From the NCBI RefSeq assembly GCF_900964775.1, contig NC_041817.1, positions 17,626,783 through 17,690,782 of the forward strand: DNA of 64,000 nt. Reading direction: 5' to 3'. Below, in pieces: positions 22,200 to 36,700 of the stretch (within the stretch, counting starts at the first letter, position 1; every line of letters starts with the position of its first letter). The position numbers and the translations under genes are program-made. Under the pieces are notes generated by a model that ran no database searches, had not been told where the DNA came from, and saw nothing but the letters and a program-made list of their open reading frames with translations. The stretch comes from Scleropages formosus. Lineage: Eukaryota > Chordata > Actinopteri > Osteoglossiformes > Osteoglossidae.

Positions 22200-24421
22200 T
22201 GGTGGCCTGTGGCCCAGTACAGCAGTGGCTTATGAAGGGTGACACATTTATATGTTAAAAGGAATAGAGAAGATATTGGCCCACCTGTCACTTGTGTGCT
22301 GTTCACCATGACAAATTTAAGAAGGCAAAGACCCCTAACAGGTTTTACTCATAGCAGCATGGTAGACACCATCTTCACAGAAGTTCTCTCACCTCAATGT
22401 AAAAACATCTGTGTTCCCATCCTGATCCTGAAGGGGGAAGAGTTACGTTTTCTTGTGGAAAATTCTACACTTAATGAGTAAACACTTTTGCAACATCTAA
22501 AGAACAGAGCTGAAAGCTTCTCGCAGAAAGCAATTCCACTTTTTTCAAATTTCAAGCCAAGCTGCAACTTGTTTACCAAGCCCAAGGCTAGAAGAGAGAT
22601 AAAAATTTTGCTTGCATGCCAAATTTCCTCAGACTGACAGCATTGCTACATACACTTAGCTGTGTTGACTGCCATCCTTCCCCAGAGTTTTCAAAAGTCA
22701 GCCCTGTGCAGTGACGTCACAGCTGAGTACCCATCAGCCACCAAGAGAAGGGGGGGGAAAAAAAAAAAAAAAAAAACTCAGGTTTCTACCTTTGCTATGC
22801 CAAAGCATGTACTGAAGGAGTAGGGTACACAAAGGGTACCAAGCCCCTAACTTGTTTGTGTCACGAACGTGCAAGGCCTCCTGCACCCTGCACCCCCTCA
22901 GCTTCTGTACAGATGTATTTATCAGTCTCAGTCAGGAAAGAAAAGCCATCCGGCTCTGTCCAACACAGCATCCTGCAACACCAAACATGGGCGGCCCTAA
23001 TGGAGAGCAGTAGGAGAACATGGACACTCGGGTACCCATATTGTGTCGCTATTTAAAATAAAAAATTTTTTAAAAAAGTTCATAAAATGTTAGGCAGATT
23101 CCTCACAGCCACTCTGCACAGCAAAAGGCAACTGTTCTCTGAGTGCAATTGGAGCCGTTTCTAGGGAGGGACTCGAGTGGCCCGGACCACCGAGGGGTGG
23201 GCTGCACTTGGCTGGAAGACTTGGCCCAGGTGTGGGTACAGTGTGGTAGTTGCTGGGGTGATGGTGAGAGGCTAGGGGATCGCAGCTGGGAGCCAACAGT
23301 GTTCACTGGCACAAGTGCTGTGGGTTCGCACCAGTCGAACACCCCCACTGTGGGTCATGCTGCTGAAACGGATGAGTGGTGCTGAACAGATTGACATTAC
23401 TGTGCCTGGAGGTGCTCTGACAATTTTCTCACGGTGTCTCACAGATGACACCACCGCCACTGTGGCTTTGTTTGGGCTGCCTGGAGGGATACATGTTCAA
23501 TGACTGCCACACCTTTCAGTCATATTTAAAATTAGAAGCAATCCAGGTACCTAGTGTATCTTTTAAAAAAAAAAAAAAAAAAAAACCTGGAAATGGGGCA
23601 CTGATTTTCATTTAATGGTAAAACCACTGGACATTAAAGTTGAATTAAAAAAGGAAATAAAAATATCCAAAAATGTACATGTGATGATAATGGCAAGGCA
23701 ATTTTCAATTATGGCCATTTGAGTGACTGTTTTAAAATATTTACTTTTACTAACAGTATCTACAGAAGCACTTGGCCTTTTTCTACACAGTGATTCCTTG
23801 ACGCCTGTATACACACTTTGTACACCCACCTCACACAAGGTGCTCCATCTCCCAGAGGACCCATCCACTTAAAGCAGGATACCTGAGGTTTCAAAACAAC
23901 ACTTCCATCTCCATCTGCAGGAGTCCCAAACACACACTGTAGGACTACAATACGTGAACACAAACCTGCGCCGCAACAGCGCACACGCCTGCACCCAAAA
24001 CGTTCTTGCACACCAGGGGATGCCATTTAAAGGTACGGTCATCTTCTACAAGTCATCGGGCATTTTGTCTTGAGGAGCAGGCCAAGACTGGATTCATGCA
24101 CTTCATCCGTTTTGGGCGAAACTGCAAACAATCCAATAAACGAAGTAGACTAATTGGAGGTATTGTAAAGATTCAGCCACCTTTAGGGGTACAAGTGTGT
24201 GACAGAGGGCGGATGGTGTCCCTGGCCCTTCCCCGGCCAATCACCCCACGGTGACAGCAGAGCGACAGGTCGGTCTGCCTGCCGGTTAGTTACGTGCCTT
24301 TCTAATATGTGCACTAGGACTTCATAGGAGGGAAAGAGGAGAATGAGTAGTTTGCTTTAAGCGGTTGCTGGGAGACTTCATCCAGCCTGTTGATGTGTGA
24401 CCAAGTCCCTGCACACGGGCA

Positions 24422-27400
24422 TCAGTGGGAGGAGGAAGACGAAGAGGCCCCAACCACAGAGAACCTACAGGGGACAAAAAAGTCACCTTGTGAGAACATC
24501 TATACAGCAAAGGCATCCAAGACACAGTCTCCATTGCCTTGAGACAGAGACAAGCAGCTGAATAAGAAACTGACCAGTGAAAACTTATTCAAATCTGCCC
24601 TGACACTGAGCCCTTTTGAACAAATGTTAAAAGGCTTTTTGAGGGGAGGGGATGCAACAGGAAATAACAGCAGAATTTTCAAAAATAACCAGTGAAAAAA
24701 ATGATCTTTTTGCACAAGCCACAGGCTGTTAAGCAAATGTAGCGCCGTATAAAATGGAATCCTGCCAATGGCGTCAGAGACTGACAGGAAGTGTAGATGG
24801 TGGCTCTCACCTTTTCAAACCAACACACAGTCAGCACAGAACATCAGTAGCCACATCAGAGAAGGAAAGGGTTAGGGCCATTCCACACTGACCACAGTCT
24901 CTCTCACAGACACACACATACAAAACGGAACTGGAGGGGGACAGAAATTATGTCATTGCCCCAGGCAGCTGTTACCTTACAGACCAGTAAACAGCAGAGT
25001 GAACCTTCCAGACAACAAAGTGTCTGTGTGGAGAAGAATCCCTGAGCCACTGGCAGGGTTATGGGTTACGAGCTCACACTTCAGACCCACCTCTGAAGTC
25101 TCTGCACGAGTTCCGTCACCATGCTGTCCATGATGCCGGGGCAGGTTTCCTCTGCCAGGAAGATTGCTTCCTTCAGCTCCTCCACAGCCTCTGCTTTCCC
25201 GCTGCTTGCTTCATTCTTCTCCTTCAGCTGCAGTCCAATGGATGTCCATTAGGCCACATGCATTTAATTATTTAGTAGCTTCCACATTTTTATTATAACA
25301 ATATAGGTTGTTTGCCAAGGCAACATAACTTTTTGGCTGCTTATTTTACAGATTTAACAAAAAAAAAAAAAAAAGTTCTACAAATGATCTTACCTCATTA
25401 AATAGTGGAGAAATAATGGTAGACAAGCTCTGTGATAAAGGCCTCTTTGGAATGTCTTCTACCTGCCAAGGCAAAACAGTGGTACACTGAGCGGAACTTT
25501 CACCGTGATGCAGGAGAGGTTACCAAGTGGGGAAATGTCAGTCCTCACTGGTCACGTAACCTACTGGCCTTAATTCTGCATCATTCATGAAAGTTAGGAA
25601 GTCCAGAAATTACCTCATCCAATATTCCAGATGCTGATCAGCTGCTGAATGAAAGACCTGAAAAACTTATACTGTACCCAGGCCACCAGCAGAGGTGACT
25701 GGACATACCATGTTCAAAAAGCTGTTTTACATGCATCTGGAAGACCCAAAATTAAATTTTAATCACCGTTTCTTCAGTAAACAGACTACATTTACAGTAA
25801 GACACACACTATGCAGTATCCCCCCCCCCCCCCCCCCAAAAGAATCCACTCATGGCAGACAACACCACAGAGTAAAACACGTCTCTGCAAGAAATACTGT
25901 GCATATATCCTGCAACTCTGGGTAACGCCTTCAAAACCACTTCCTGAAAAAGGCTTTTAGGCCAAGCGTAGCACCATCAAGGCAACAGAGAAACAGAAAT
26001 AACCAAGTCTTTTCCGTTTTGTGAAATGGCGTGATGCAACGCACTGACATTCGTGGTGAGAAAGACTACAGTCTGCACATAAATTGAGAAGTACAGTTCA
26101 GGTGGCTGTCAGGATCAAATTCTGAAGCACCTGATAGACAATGCACTTTATGGTAACTCTGTGGTAACAACCAAGATGTCTGTCCACTGGAAATAGTACT
26201 GGACAATATACACAAGATGGGTTTGGTGAGCACAGTGTGGATCTGGAGCCCCCAGATACTGTTAGTAACCTGTAGGTTAGCGCCCTGCCACCTGCTCACC
26301 TGCTTCCTGTCCAACTCCTCAGGTTGGGCAGCACCATTCTGCAGCCGCTTGGGGTCCTTCTCACGGATGGTGTTGAAGATCCAGTCATCGTTTGCAGTGT
26401 CATTGCCCCCGGAGGCCTGGCCGTCTTGTTCCCTGATGGTACAGTTGGGTTGAAAACGTGATCAAGGACATCTTGTATAAAACAACACTGCAGGATCAGA
26501 GGGGCATGTCGACAGACCAGGATGACAGCATACATTTCATGCCTCCTTAACTTTTCACAACTGATTAAAATGGAGTTCATGTAATGTAGAGACCGTACAG
26601 CAACTGTCCCGGAATAGAATACCCAATACCTAAGAGGGCCCACTGCAATCAGGTCATTATTATTTTTAATAATTTTGCTGACGCTCTTTCTGCAAAGTGA
26701 CTTATAAAAATCGGTTTGTATTTTTAAACCTACTTGAAAGTATTGTTGGAACTGATCTTTTTTCGGATAATTCAAGGGTCTTTTGAATTTCGATGAGTCA
26801 CAATATCCATAAGGTCCCCCTTCATAAATCATTTTGCTGAATTTCACATGGTGATATCCAGCACAAACATATGAACACATCTGAAAAAGGAGGTATGACC
26901 ACATCATGTGTCCCGCACGTGTTCTGTGCACCTGCAGCTCTCTTACATCTTATATTATATCATGAAACTTGCTATCAGGATGTTCCTAAAACAGCTCGTC
27001 TAGGTCTTTTAGCCTGTCCTGCTGCTCTGTGGACAATAACCAAGTTACATATGCATTCTGGAAGGCTACAAAATGACCAGTAAAAAGAACACAAGAGACA
27101 ACAACAATATCATGATAAAGACTAGTAAATAATAAAGTAAAACTATGAAAAGTACACTGCAGCAATGTTTAACCATTAATACAGGTAAACAATTTAGTGT
27201 ATCAGTTCAGGGTAAGTATCCAGATTAAAGGTACTACAGCAGCAGTGGGATTCAAACCTGGGTCCTTCAATGGGCATTCTGATTCCAAGGCAGATGCTTT
27301 AACACCTACACTACCTGCTGCCAAAGCAACAGCAGCAAAACAGTTGTATTGTTGGAATGATGAATGAGGACAAAAATGTGAATGAGTCTGGCTGTGTATA

Positions 27401-30045
27401 GACAACGAAGCACTTGTGTGAATGGCCAGTGTCTGTCGCTGGACTCACGAGTCGGACTCCTCCGAACTGGACTCGTCCCGAGACTGCTCTGCCTTCCACC
27501 GCTTGTACCTGTCGATGAGCTCTGTCAGGTAAGAGGTCTTCTTCGCATGCCGTACAATCAGCTTGTGCTTCAGCAGCTCTTTGGCGGTCGGCCGCTGCGG
27601 GTAAAGTGAGAGAAGTGGACGGGGTGAAGCGAGCAGCAGCTTTAAAAGCGCTTGCCGATCATGGCCTGCTAGAACACATGCAGACAAGCACTTACAAAGC
27701 TGGGCTCCTTGTTCAAGCAGGCTTCCACAAACTCTTTGAGGGGTTTGCTGTAGTTGCCCTCCAGCGTGGGCGGGTTGTTCTTTGGGATGAGGAATAAAAC
27801 CTTCATGGGGTGCAGCTCGGAGTGGGGTGGCTCGCCTTTGGCCAGCTCGATGGCTGTGATCCCTAATGACCAGATGTCTGCCTGCAGAGCAGAGACTTTT
27901 TTATTTTCACAGCATACAGCAACAAACAGTCCAACAGATGACCTGATACAGATCCTATTCTCAAAAACAACCACAAAAAAATTCATGATGCCTAATAAAA
28001 CAATTTGCATTCAAGAGCAGACAAGAATCTGAGTGGTTGTATGATAACAGGTGAAAGACAAGTTGGACAGCTGTATTCAGACTTGGATGGCTTCCTCTGC
28101 ATATGATCTGTGTACCATTTTTTTTCTTGTGTTTTCAATTGTGTAGTGATGCAGGACCATCTCATAGTTGTTACTGCGTCACACTGAACAAGCAAGAACT
28201 TCGTACAGTGAAGACAGCACCACCTGCTCACTCGCAATTCTGCAAAACCTGATCTTTCCACGAGCTGGAGGATGCGGTGCTCACTTTGGAATCATACGCT
28301 GACTGTTTTATTACTTCGGGTGCCATCCAGAAGGGTGTGCCAACAAACGTGTTTCTCTTGATCTGTGTGTCTGTCAGCTGTCCTGCCACGCCGAAATCTG
28401 CAAGTTTCACATCTCCTTGCTCTGACAGCAAGACGTTGGCAGCTGTAGAATAACCGGGAACATGAAGGTCAGATAGGTTTCGGAAGAATTCATTTAGAAG
28501 AACCACTTGCACAGGTAGGACAGTGGGATGTTAGACAACTTGGACAGATGGACAACAATGCAGTAGAACATCAAAATCAACAGCTATCATGTCTTGTTTT
28601 TCTGAACATACAGCAAAAAGTACAAATGATACCTTTAATATCTCTGTGGATTTTCTTTTCCGAGTGCAAGTAGTCAAGTCCCTTCAGTATTTCTCGGAGA
28701 ATTGTGGCAATCTGCGTTTCATCCAAGGCACCCGGCTCGAGCTGAGAGATAAACAGGCTGAGATCAGAGATGATTTGGGTCCTTGAACATGGGAACTGGC
28801 CACGACGTCAGGCAAATTCTCATTCCTTTAATGGTGTCATTTAGGCCAGTGACCAGAAATCACACTTACCAAGTCCAGTGCTGACCCTCCTCCTAAATAT
28901 TCCATAATAATCCATAACTTTGTGCCCTGAAACAGAAAACCATGTGTCAAACAGAATGGCACTGCAGTACATTTTGAAACAGGACCCTTTCACTGGGCAC
29001 ATTTGTAGATTTGGGGTTTAAAGAGGTTCATTAGTCATCTAAGGTATTCCGACTGTCAGAAGTGATACACAAAGTTCCTAAAAGACTGAGTGTGTGTCTA
29101 TAAAGTTACTACAATAGAGTAGTAGCAATTTCACAGGAGGCACTCAGTCACTGATTCACCTGACTGCATAAAAAAACAAAACAAAAAAACCAAAACACAG
29201 GGCAACCAGAACTGGGCTGAAATCCCTTCCTTCTTCAGTGCTATCATTTGCTTACAGAAGAACAAACTACAGAGCTCTTCACACGGAGCTCTTCAGTGAC
29301 ACCACATCAGCCAATCAGATGTTTGCTCTTTGCCTGAGAGTTGATCAGAGTGCAGACAATCAGGTCACAAAAACAATCAAGACTAATAAATAAGAAAATA
29401 TACTGCAGGATGAAATGTACTTCAGAAATGCATTTAATAAGATAAAATGGGCTGCAGGAGAAAAAGTGAAGAAGCTGTACAACAGCAAAAATCTCATTTA
29501 CAGGCCCAAGGAGGCCAGGCCTTTTGACATACTCTGTAAAGAAGCAGAGGGACGACAGCAGGTGCTGCGTCACCCAGGATATGTACACACACACTTCCTC
29601 TTTTATTGCAAAGTAGTGAAGGTAGCCAAGTACATACATTTTTCTGCTACCATACTTTACTGTGCCAAATTATGAAATGTGGACCTATACTGTTCTTTTT
29701 AGGCACGAGGATGCCATCCAGCATGTGAACCAAAACAGACCACAATATGAAGCACAAGGTACAGTAAAAAAAAAACACATCTCAACACTCTGGGACTAAA
29801 AATGCAGAAGAGACCAGGCGTTTGGAGGCATCTTCACCTCCTCAGGGACATGGTACACCTGCCATGTGTCGAATAGACAGGGAGGGGGGACTTTTGCCAT
29901 GACAACACATTCAATCCCTTTCTCTAGGTGCATCCACCTTAGCTAACAATGGATGTATTTAGACAGAAATGAGTAACTAGAAAATGTGCCTTGAGAGGTC
30001 TGTTTCTTGTATCACACTATGGTATTCAACATAGCGCAACAAAGC

Positions 30046-30082
<37 letters not shown>

Positions 30083-30622
30083 GCAACCGCTTGTCCCAAG
30101 CAAGGTCGCAATGAGCCGGAGCCTAACCCGGCAACACAGGGCGCAAGACCGGAAGGGGAGGGGACGCACCCCGGACGGGACGCCAGTCTGCCGCAAGGCA
30201 CCCCAAACAAGACTTGAACCTCAGACCCACCACAGAGCAGGCCCTGGCCAAGCCCGCCAAGCCACCGCGTCCCCCTAACAAAGCAGTATATTATTAGTAA
30301 ATAAAAATGTTTGCAATGAAAAAGGCTTGAAAGGTTGAAGAACTAACTACTGTGGTGCACACATGGGCATGCCAGAAGAAAACCTTATTTGATACACTGG
30401 CGTCACCTGTGAGAAACCTGAGGCATACAACCCATGGACCTATAAAACTGAACTAAAAACAGGCCATGAAGGAACGCTCGCTCAGCAGAGCCGTAAATGT
30501 TCATTCGGGGAGGACTGAAAACAGTTTGAGGTGAAACAAAACCCAGAATACGAGTGGCTGTGTTTGTGGCCATTCAGCACAAGTGGTCCTGAGCTGTTCT
30601 GTCAGACAGGTGCCCTTCTAGC

Positions 30623-30705
<83 letters not shown>

Positions 30706-33700
30706 TGACACTGCCGTAGGGCAGCACCGTGTTCACACACAGCTCTGCTTCGGTGGCTATCTCCAGCCAGGTAAACCATTGTTCTGACACATACCAATGC
30801 ACGTCATCCTGCTGCCTTTTGCAATTTCTCCATTATCAAGGAAAATTCTGAATCTAACTTTTTTTCTGTGACAGTGGATATAATTAAAATAACTGAAAGT
30901 AACTGGATTAATTAGAGTGAACATTTGGAAATCAAACAGAGCTGAGCTGTACCATAGTAAGCTGAAGGTAATTCTCAGTGTGCAGAAAGCATGGTGAGAC
31001 GCGATCCGATGTGTATTGCGCTGTAAACACATCTCTGGCTCAGGGATACCCACTCACACCAAGAATGAACGTATGCATTTTATAATTGTTTTGTGCACAT
31101 ATGATCAACCAAAGAGCCAATCTAAAGTTGAGGTCTTCAAGCTGATTATGATTAAAAACAGTAAAGTGTTTACAAGATGTGTACATGTATCTGATAATAC
31201 TGCAGGTTGCTGAGGAGGTGTTTGACCGAAATGTGACAGTGCTGCTACCCTTCATCATGGCTCTGAAGTTGCATCTTCTGAAATAAGTCTCCAACCTGCC
31301 AAGATAGTTTCACAGCAGTCTTATTGCTCACCCAATTTATATAGTTCATGTGGGGCTGTGGCGTTTTAAAAAAAAAAAAAAATCAGATAATGTAAGTCTG
31401 AGAACGCAGACTACTGCCCAAGAGAAGCATGTGGGGGGGAAAACTAAAAAAGGTTTCTGTTGGAACTCAAGTTATGCACAACAACTGAAAATATCCAAAG
31501 TGTTCTCAGACCACATGACCAGACAAACCAAGGTCTTAAAAGTGCACGTGTTATGGGCAAAATGCACTTGGAGGTGCTGAACATCTGTGTAAGCAGTGTG
31601 TGAGTGAGCCATCCAGTGTCTCTAGTCCTCTAGTCCTTCATCCCAAGCCTTTGCCACTATAACCCTGGGTGAACTAAATGTTCTAATCCTGTGCCAAGTT
31701 ATTATGCTTTATTTTTTGTTTAGCTGGCTGGATAAAACAACTGTATACTTTAATACTTATGCTCAATTTTTTGGCTGTGAAGAAACTTTTTGCATTTATT
31801 GTTAACAGGGTTGAATAATTTGTTCCATCTTACAAGGACTTCATACTTTATTTATATTCAAAAATAGAAGGTAGTAAGTGCAGAAAAATCTATCTTGCAA
31901 AGGGAATTCAGCGCTGACTTGGCACTGACACTGCTAACCACTTGGATGTTGACGTGAACAAGCTGGAAAGCGTGCCAAACCAGCTGTCTCCTGCACATAT
32001 GCACACAGAAGCTTATGTACAAAAGGGCGCAGTCCTCTGAAGAGCAGGCAACAGTACAACTCAACAGGTGACATTCAGGGCAGTCAAGCATGGCCCTCAA
32101 GGGCTCCAAAACTACACTCTAGATGAGCTATTAAGAGCTCTTAATAGAAAGTGTTACAGGAGCCAGCTAAGATGGAGTTTCAGTTGAATCTCAGGTGAAA
32201 ATTAATATGCATTCCAGGACAAGACTTAGTCATCACTGCACATGAACGTTCCCACCGTGTTCACACTCACCTTAAGGTATGACCCATAGTACTTGGTTAC
32301 AAAGGGGCTGTCACACTGGCTCAGCACTGTGATTTCCTGCTGAATGTCCTCTATTTCATCCTCTGCTTCCTCCAGGTCAATAATTTTAATAGCGACAACT
32401 TTCTGAGTTCGATTGTCGATGCCCTTGAAGACCTCCCCGAAAGAGCCCTTCCCTATCTTCTCCAGCTTGGTGAACAGCTCCTCTGGGTCTGCCTTCAGAT
32501 TCTATGTGGCAAGGGAGAGAAAAGGGCACAGAGGATCACTCAAGGTTATGGATGAAAACATGAGCAAACATTTCACTACTTTAGGGAATTTCATTGCAAA
32601 CAGTCAGTCAGACTGTAGACAAAGAGCAGTTAAGAATCAGACACATTAAATGAAAAACAGTTTTCAGCTCCACGTATCAGTGGACAAAACATTATGAGAC
32701 ACAACAGTACTGGAACATCGCCTGGGGTCAGCAGCTGGCTCACCGAGATGTAAGACAAAAGCTGTCGACGGTCAGTCCAACATTTGTCAGCTCCATTTTG
32801 CCATGTTGCCTTTTGCACCACACACTGAATGGAAAGTTACCCATGCGTGTGCTTCCGAATTAATCTTTTTTTGGGTGTTCAAAAACCTCTCCAGCATAAG
32901 GGAAAACTGCATCAAGCAGGATTTGTGTACAGACAAAATATTGTCACCTTGTATCAAAATGTTAAATTGTTCCATGTCTTGAACAAATGGGCAGGGAGGG
33001 GGAAAAACACCCTATTCGGTGCAGGGAGAAGTGCTGCATGGTGTTTTCTTGTTGAAAATTAATGTTCCTGCATGCTGAAATAGTGCCAGCTGATTCAGTG
33101 ATCTTTAGTACTGCCTGTTACACTGGTTTGCGTTGAAATATTTTTAAAACACAGACTTTTCCCCAGGTTATTTTTCTTTACTTACCCTTTTCCAAAACAT
33201 TTCAGATTGCAGAGAAGTGAACGTGACCTGTTTACACATGCAGACAATAGGTGCCAGTAATATGCACCCAAACCGAACAGCAGAGCAGAACTGTTACACC
33301 TCGCCTTCCCAAGGTTTACTTATGCCTGCTGTTAGTGATCAATAACAAGATGAGGAACGTTGCACATTAATGAACTGTCAACAAACACTGAAGAGGAGTT
33401 TGTGCAGAGACGTTTTTTTTTTTTTTATTTTCGGTCACTTTAAATTAGAATTATGTATTATAACTTATTAGATCAATGTAGCTCAACATAGATCAAAAAA
33501 CATTAACAAAAAAGCCAGTGTTAATTTGAAATATATCCAAAACTTGTACTATACCTAATCTGTAAATAAACCATGAGATGTATGAGCTTTTATTGACTGT
33601 GTTTCAGTGGTAACAGCAACTTTAAATTTATACACTTCCAGTGTCAGTTTTGTTCATAAGCTGAAGAGCCAGTGAATTTTATGGAGTAGAAAAGACTGGA

Positions 33701-36700
33701 CGTTACAGCGCTGTTGTCTGGAGTCCCACAGAGCGATTCGGGCCACTTCTCAAATTCCATTTTAGGCGACTGCCAAAGGTACGACTAGCTACGAGCTTTT
33801 TGTGCATTTTAAAATTAAATTCTCTGACCATCCATCCGGATTAGGGCGTGTGGCTAAATAGCCAGATTTATAAATAGCTTAATAAATAAATAAATGCATG
33901 AATAAAACATTCCTCCTGCAGTAGAAGCATGCATTAAAGATCATGACTGCGGACACGAACATCCCATGTGTTTTTGCATGCTTCTGCTAAGCTCTTGAAA
34001 TACGGGATGAACTATAAAGAGTTGAAGCTACATCTAAATCTTACACATATATACACACACACACACAAATCTTTGGGAAAAGTAATGGACTTAGTGCACT
34101 GTTCTGTTAAGATTACTCAGTTTGTGTTGTACTCTGTCTTCTGACTGGAACAGATTTTGAGCTGCACTCCCTATGAGGCCTCCACAAAGACATCAGCACT
34201 AATGTAACATACAAGGTGACAAGACACCAGGGGGCTGGTGACCCACATTGCTCCTTGTTTATATGAAACAGGGATCTTTTGGTGTTTCTGTACCTTGTGG
34301 AAAGCAGAGGAGAGAGATCGTCACAACTGATCATGGATAATCTTGCTTCCTTGTTCACTGCGTTCAGGTCTTTAGTGGAAATCCAACCACACGACCACAT
34401 TATGGGGGCACTTGTTAGACAGGGACTGGGGTAACTGGGTACAAGTATATGGCAATAACTTTAACAGGAGCAGCTCTAGCCTCTCTAACCACTATGTCAC
34501 CTTCTGCCACTACACATCTCCCACTCTAACCAAGTATTACATCTTCAGAGGTTTGCGCAAACATCAAACCCAAAAAGTACTCTGTGGTAGGAAGAAAAGA
34601 CTCAGTTCGGCAAGACACTCAGATTGCAGAAAAGTTCATTTATTCACGTGCACACAGGTGAGCCTCCTAGAACTCTTTTCAACAACGGAACATGCAGCCT
34701 AACAGTGGAAGTTACTGTTTGAGTTCCAGTACTTTTCTAAAGTGCAGAAGAGCATTTCCTTTCCAGGAATTCCCCCTGCAATAGCATCACACCTTAACTG
34801 TGCAATTTTTTAATTTTTTTTTTTTTTTTAAATGTAAAAGTGGCAGAGCCCTTCCAGAGAGTTGTGTGTTATACAGCCTTGTACTCAAGTTCTTAAATGT
34901 GTTTTAAATTGGGACAGCAAGTAGCATAGTGTTTAGAGCTGCTGCCTTTGAACACCAAGGTCACAAGTTCAATTCTCACATCTAGCTGTAGTACCTACCA
35001 AGGTACACACACACACACACACACACATTTTCAGAACCGCTTGTCCCATACGGAGTCACGGGGAACCGGAGCCTACCCGGGAACACAGGGGCGTAAGGCC
35101 GGAGGGGGAGGGGACACACCCAGGACGGGACGCCAGTCCGTCGCAAGGCACCCCAAGTACTTACCCTAAATTGCTCCAGTAAAGTTACCCAGCTACATCA
35201 ATGGGTAAATAATTTTAAGTGCCTTTAGACAAAAGCATCAGATAAATGTAAATAAATGTTCTTATGAGACAGCTGCTAGCGTAGCTGTTAGAGCTGCTGC
35301 CTTTGGACCTAAAGGTCACAGGTTTGAATCTCACCACCAGCTATAGTACCCTTGAGCAAGGTACTTACCCTAAATTGCTCCATTGAAAATTACCCACCTG
35401 TGTAAATGGGTAAACAATTGTTGGTAGACTAACACTGTCACTTCTGAGAAAAGCATCAGCTAAATTAATAACTGTAAATGTTTTTTCCCTCCGTTGATCA
35501 TATATCAGGAGCTCCAAAGAAGCTGGCGAACACAGAAGCCAGAGACACTTAGAGAAAAATGCATTTAAGCATTCTTGTCTACAAGCTTGATATAAAGCAT
35601 GTGAAAAGTTGATCATTTTTATACTGGTGCAATAACCTTGATAATTTGAGAACACACACAAAGGGAGGACGCTGTCATGGAGCCATGGCGCTCTGCCAGG
35701 TATGCAGTGCCTGAGAGGCATTTGCCATTCTGTCACCTCAGGATGCCATGTCAGGCTGCCTTGCCTGAAACCAACCCTGCCGAGTTCACTTATCACCTCC
35801 CCAACATTCTGGCTGCCAACCGGAAGATGGCCTGAATCGTCACTGACCCCTTCCTCTCCACACAGCAGCGGTACCAGAGACTTGCTTACTTGACACGACA
35901 CCAACCCTGCAGCCCCTAAAATACTATAGGGTAGGTTATTAAAAACAAGATCATAAAAAATAAAACCTAGAGGTGTGCTTGCTGTATGCCCTTGTTATTT
36001 TGGACAAATGCTGCTTTTAAAGAAAACTACATGGAAAATTAAGTGAAAATATATAGATATGGGGTGATTTCCCTTTATATCAGAGGTGATGAGTAGGGAC
36101 CACAATCATCTCATGGGTATGGTGGTACTGACAGCACAGTTGAAAGAGGACTGGAAGGAAACTTCAACAAAAGGCACTCCAACATCTGTTATAGAGACCC
36201 AGTGATGTGCAAGACTACTCTCCAGTGAATTACATGACTAATTAGCATTAGCAGGATATTACAGGAACTTATGAAAATATTTTTGAACCCCTCAAGACTA
36301 CATTTTCTACTCAACACAAAAAAAGTCCTCAAATTAGCAGTGTGGCTCACTAGGTAGTACTTGTGTCTCACAGCTCCAGGGGTGGGGGTTCAGCGCAGCT
36401 CTGACTTACAGTACAGTTTGTGCCTTCTACCCTGCTTCTTGTACATTTGCTCTGGCACACCACATAACTTTCACAAAATACATGCTGCTATTTAGGTAAC
36501 TTGGTGTGTGTGACGTGCAACGGACTGATTTAAGATTGAGTGCAGAGCATGTCATGAGGTTAGGGCCTAGGCCTTTTTTCTGGGACCTCCACGTCACCGG
36601 TACAACTGGGTGGCCTTTGACAAAATCTGACATCAGTTCAAAAAGCTCAAGAGGAACAATGTTGGATGACAACCACTCTATGAGCTTCAAATGCTCATGG

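Larger units (their letters stand above)
21560..24421 (-). other. stk24: stk24 3' untranslated region
   Basis: About 2.9 kb follow the stk24 stop. No coding exon is seen. It holds three long homopolymer runs (G at 22173-22199, A at 22758-22777 and A at 23565-23585, plus-strand bases) and a palindromic CRE, TGACGTCA, at 22712-22719. Its far end depends on the signal at 21581-21586. Confidence 0.6.
24465..32270 (-). other. stk24: stk24 introns 2-10
   Basis: Introns between the coding exons contain SINE pieces (26655-26700, 27190-27325 and 30038-30288), the (TG)39 tract at 30627-30704, a C run near 25820-25837 and otherwise unique AT-rich sequence. An open frame of 211 codons at 26296-26931 on the minus strand overlaps an exon in the wrong frame and is not a gene. 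Confidence 0.6.

Noticed and set aside
26296-26931. 211-codon minus-strand frame
   Set aside because: It overlaps the stk24 exon 26300-26432 in the wrong frame and extends into intron; chance extension.
35365-35904. 179-codon minus-strand frame
   Set aside because: Its last third is the reverse of the SINE at 35262-35480; the rest has no homology that I recognise.
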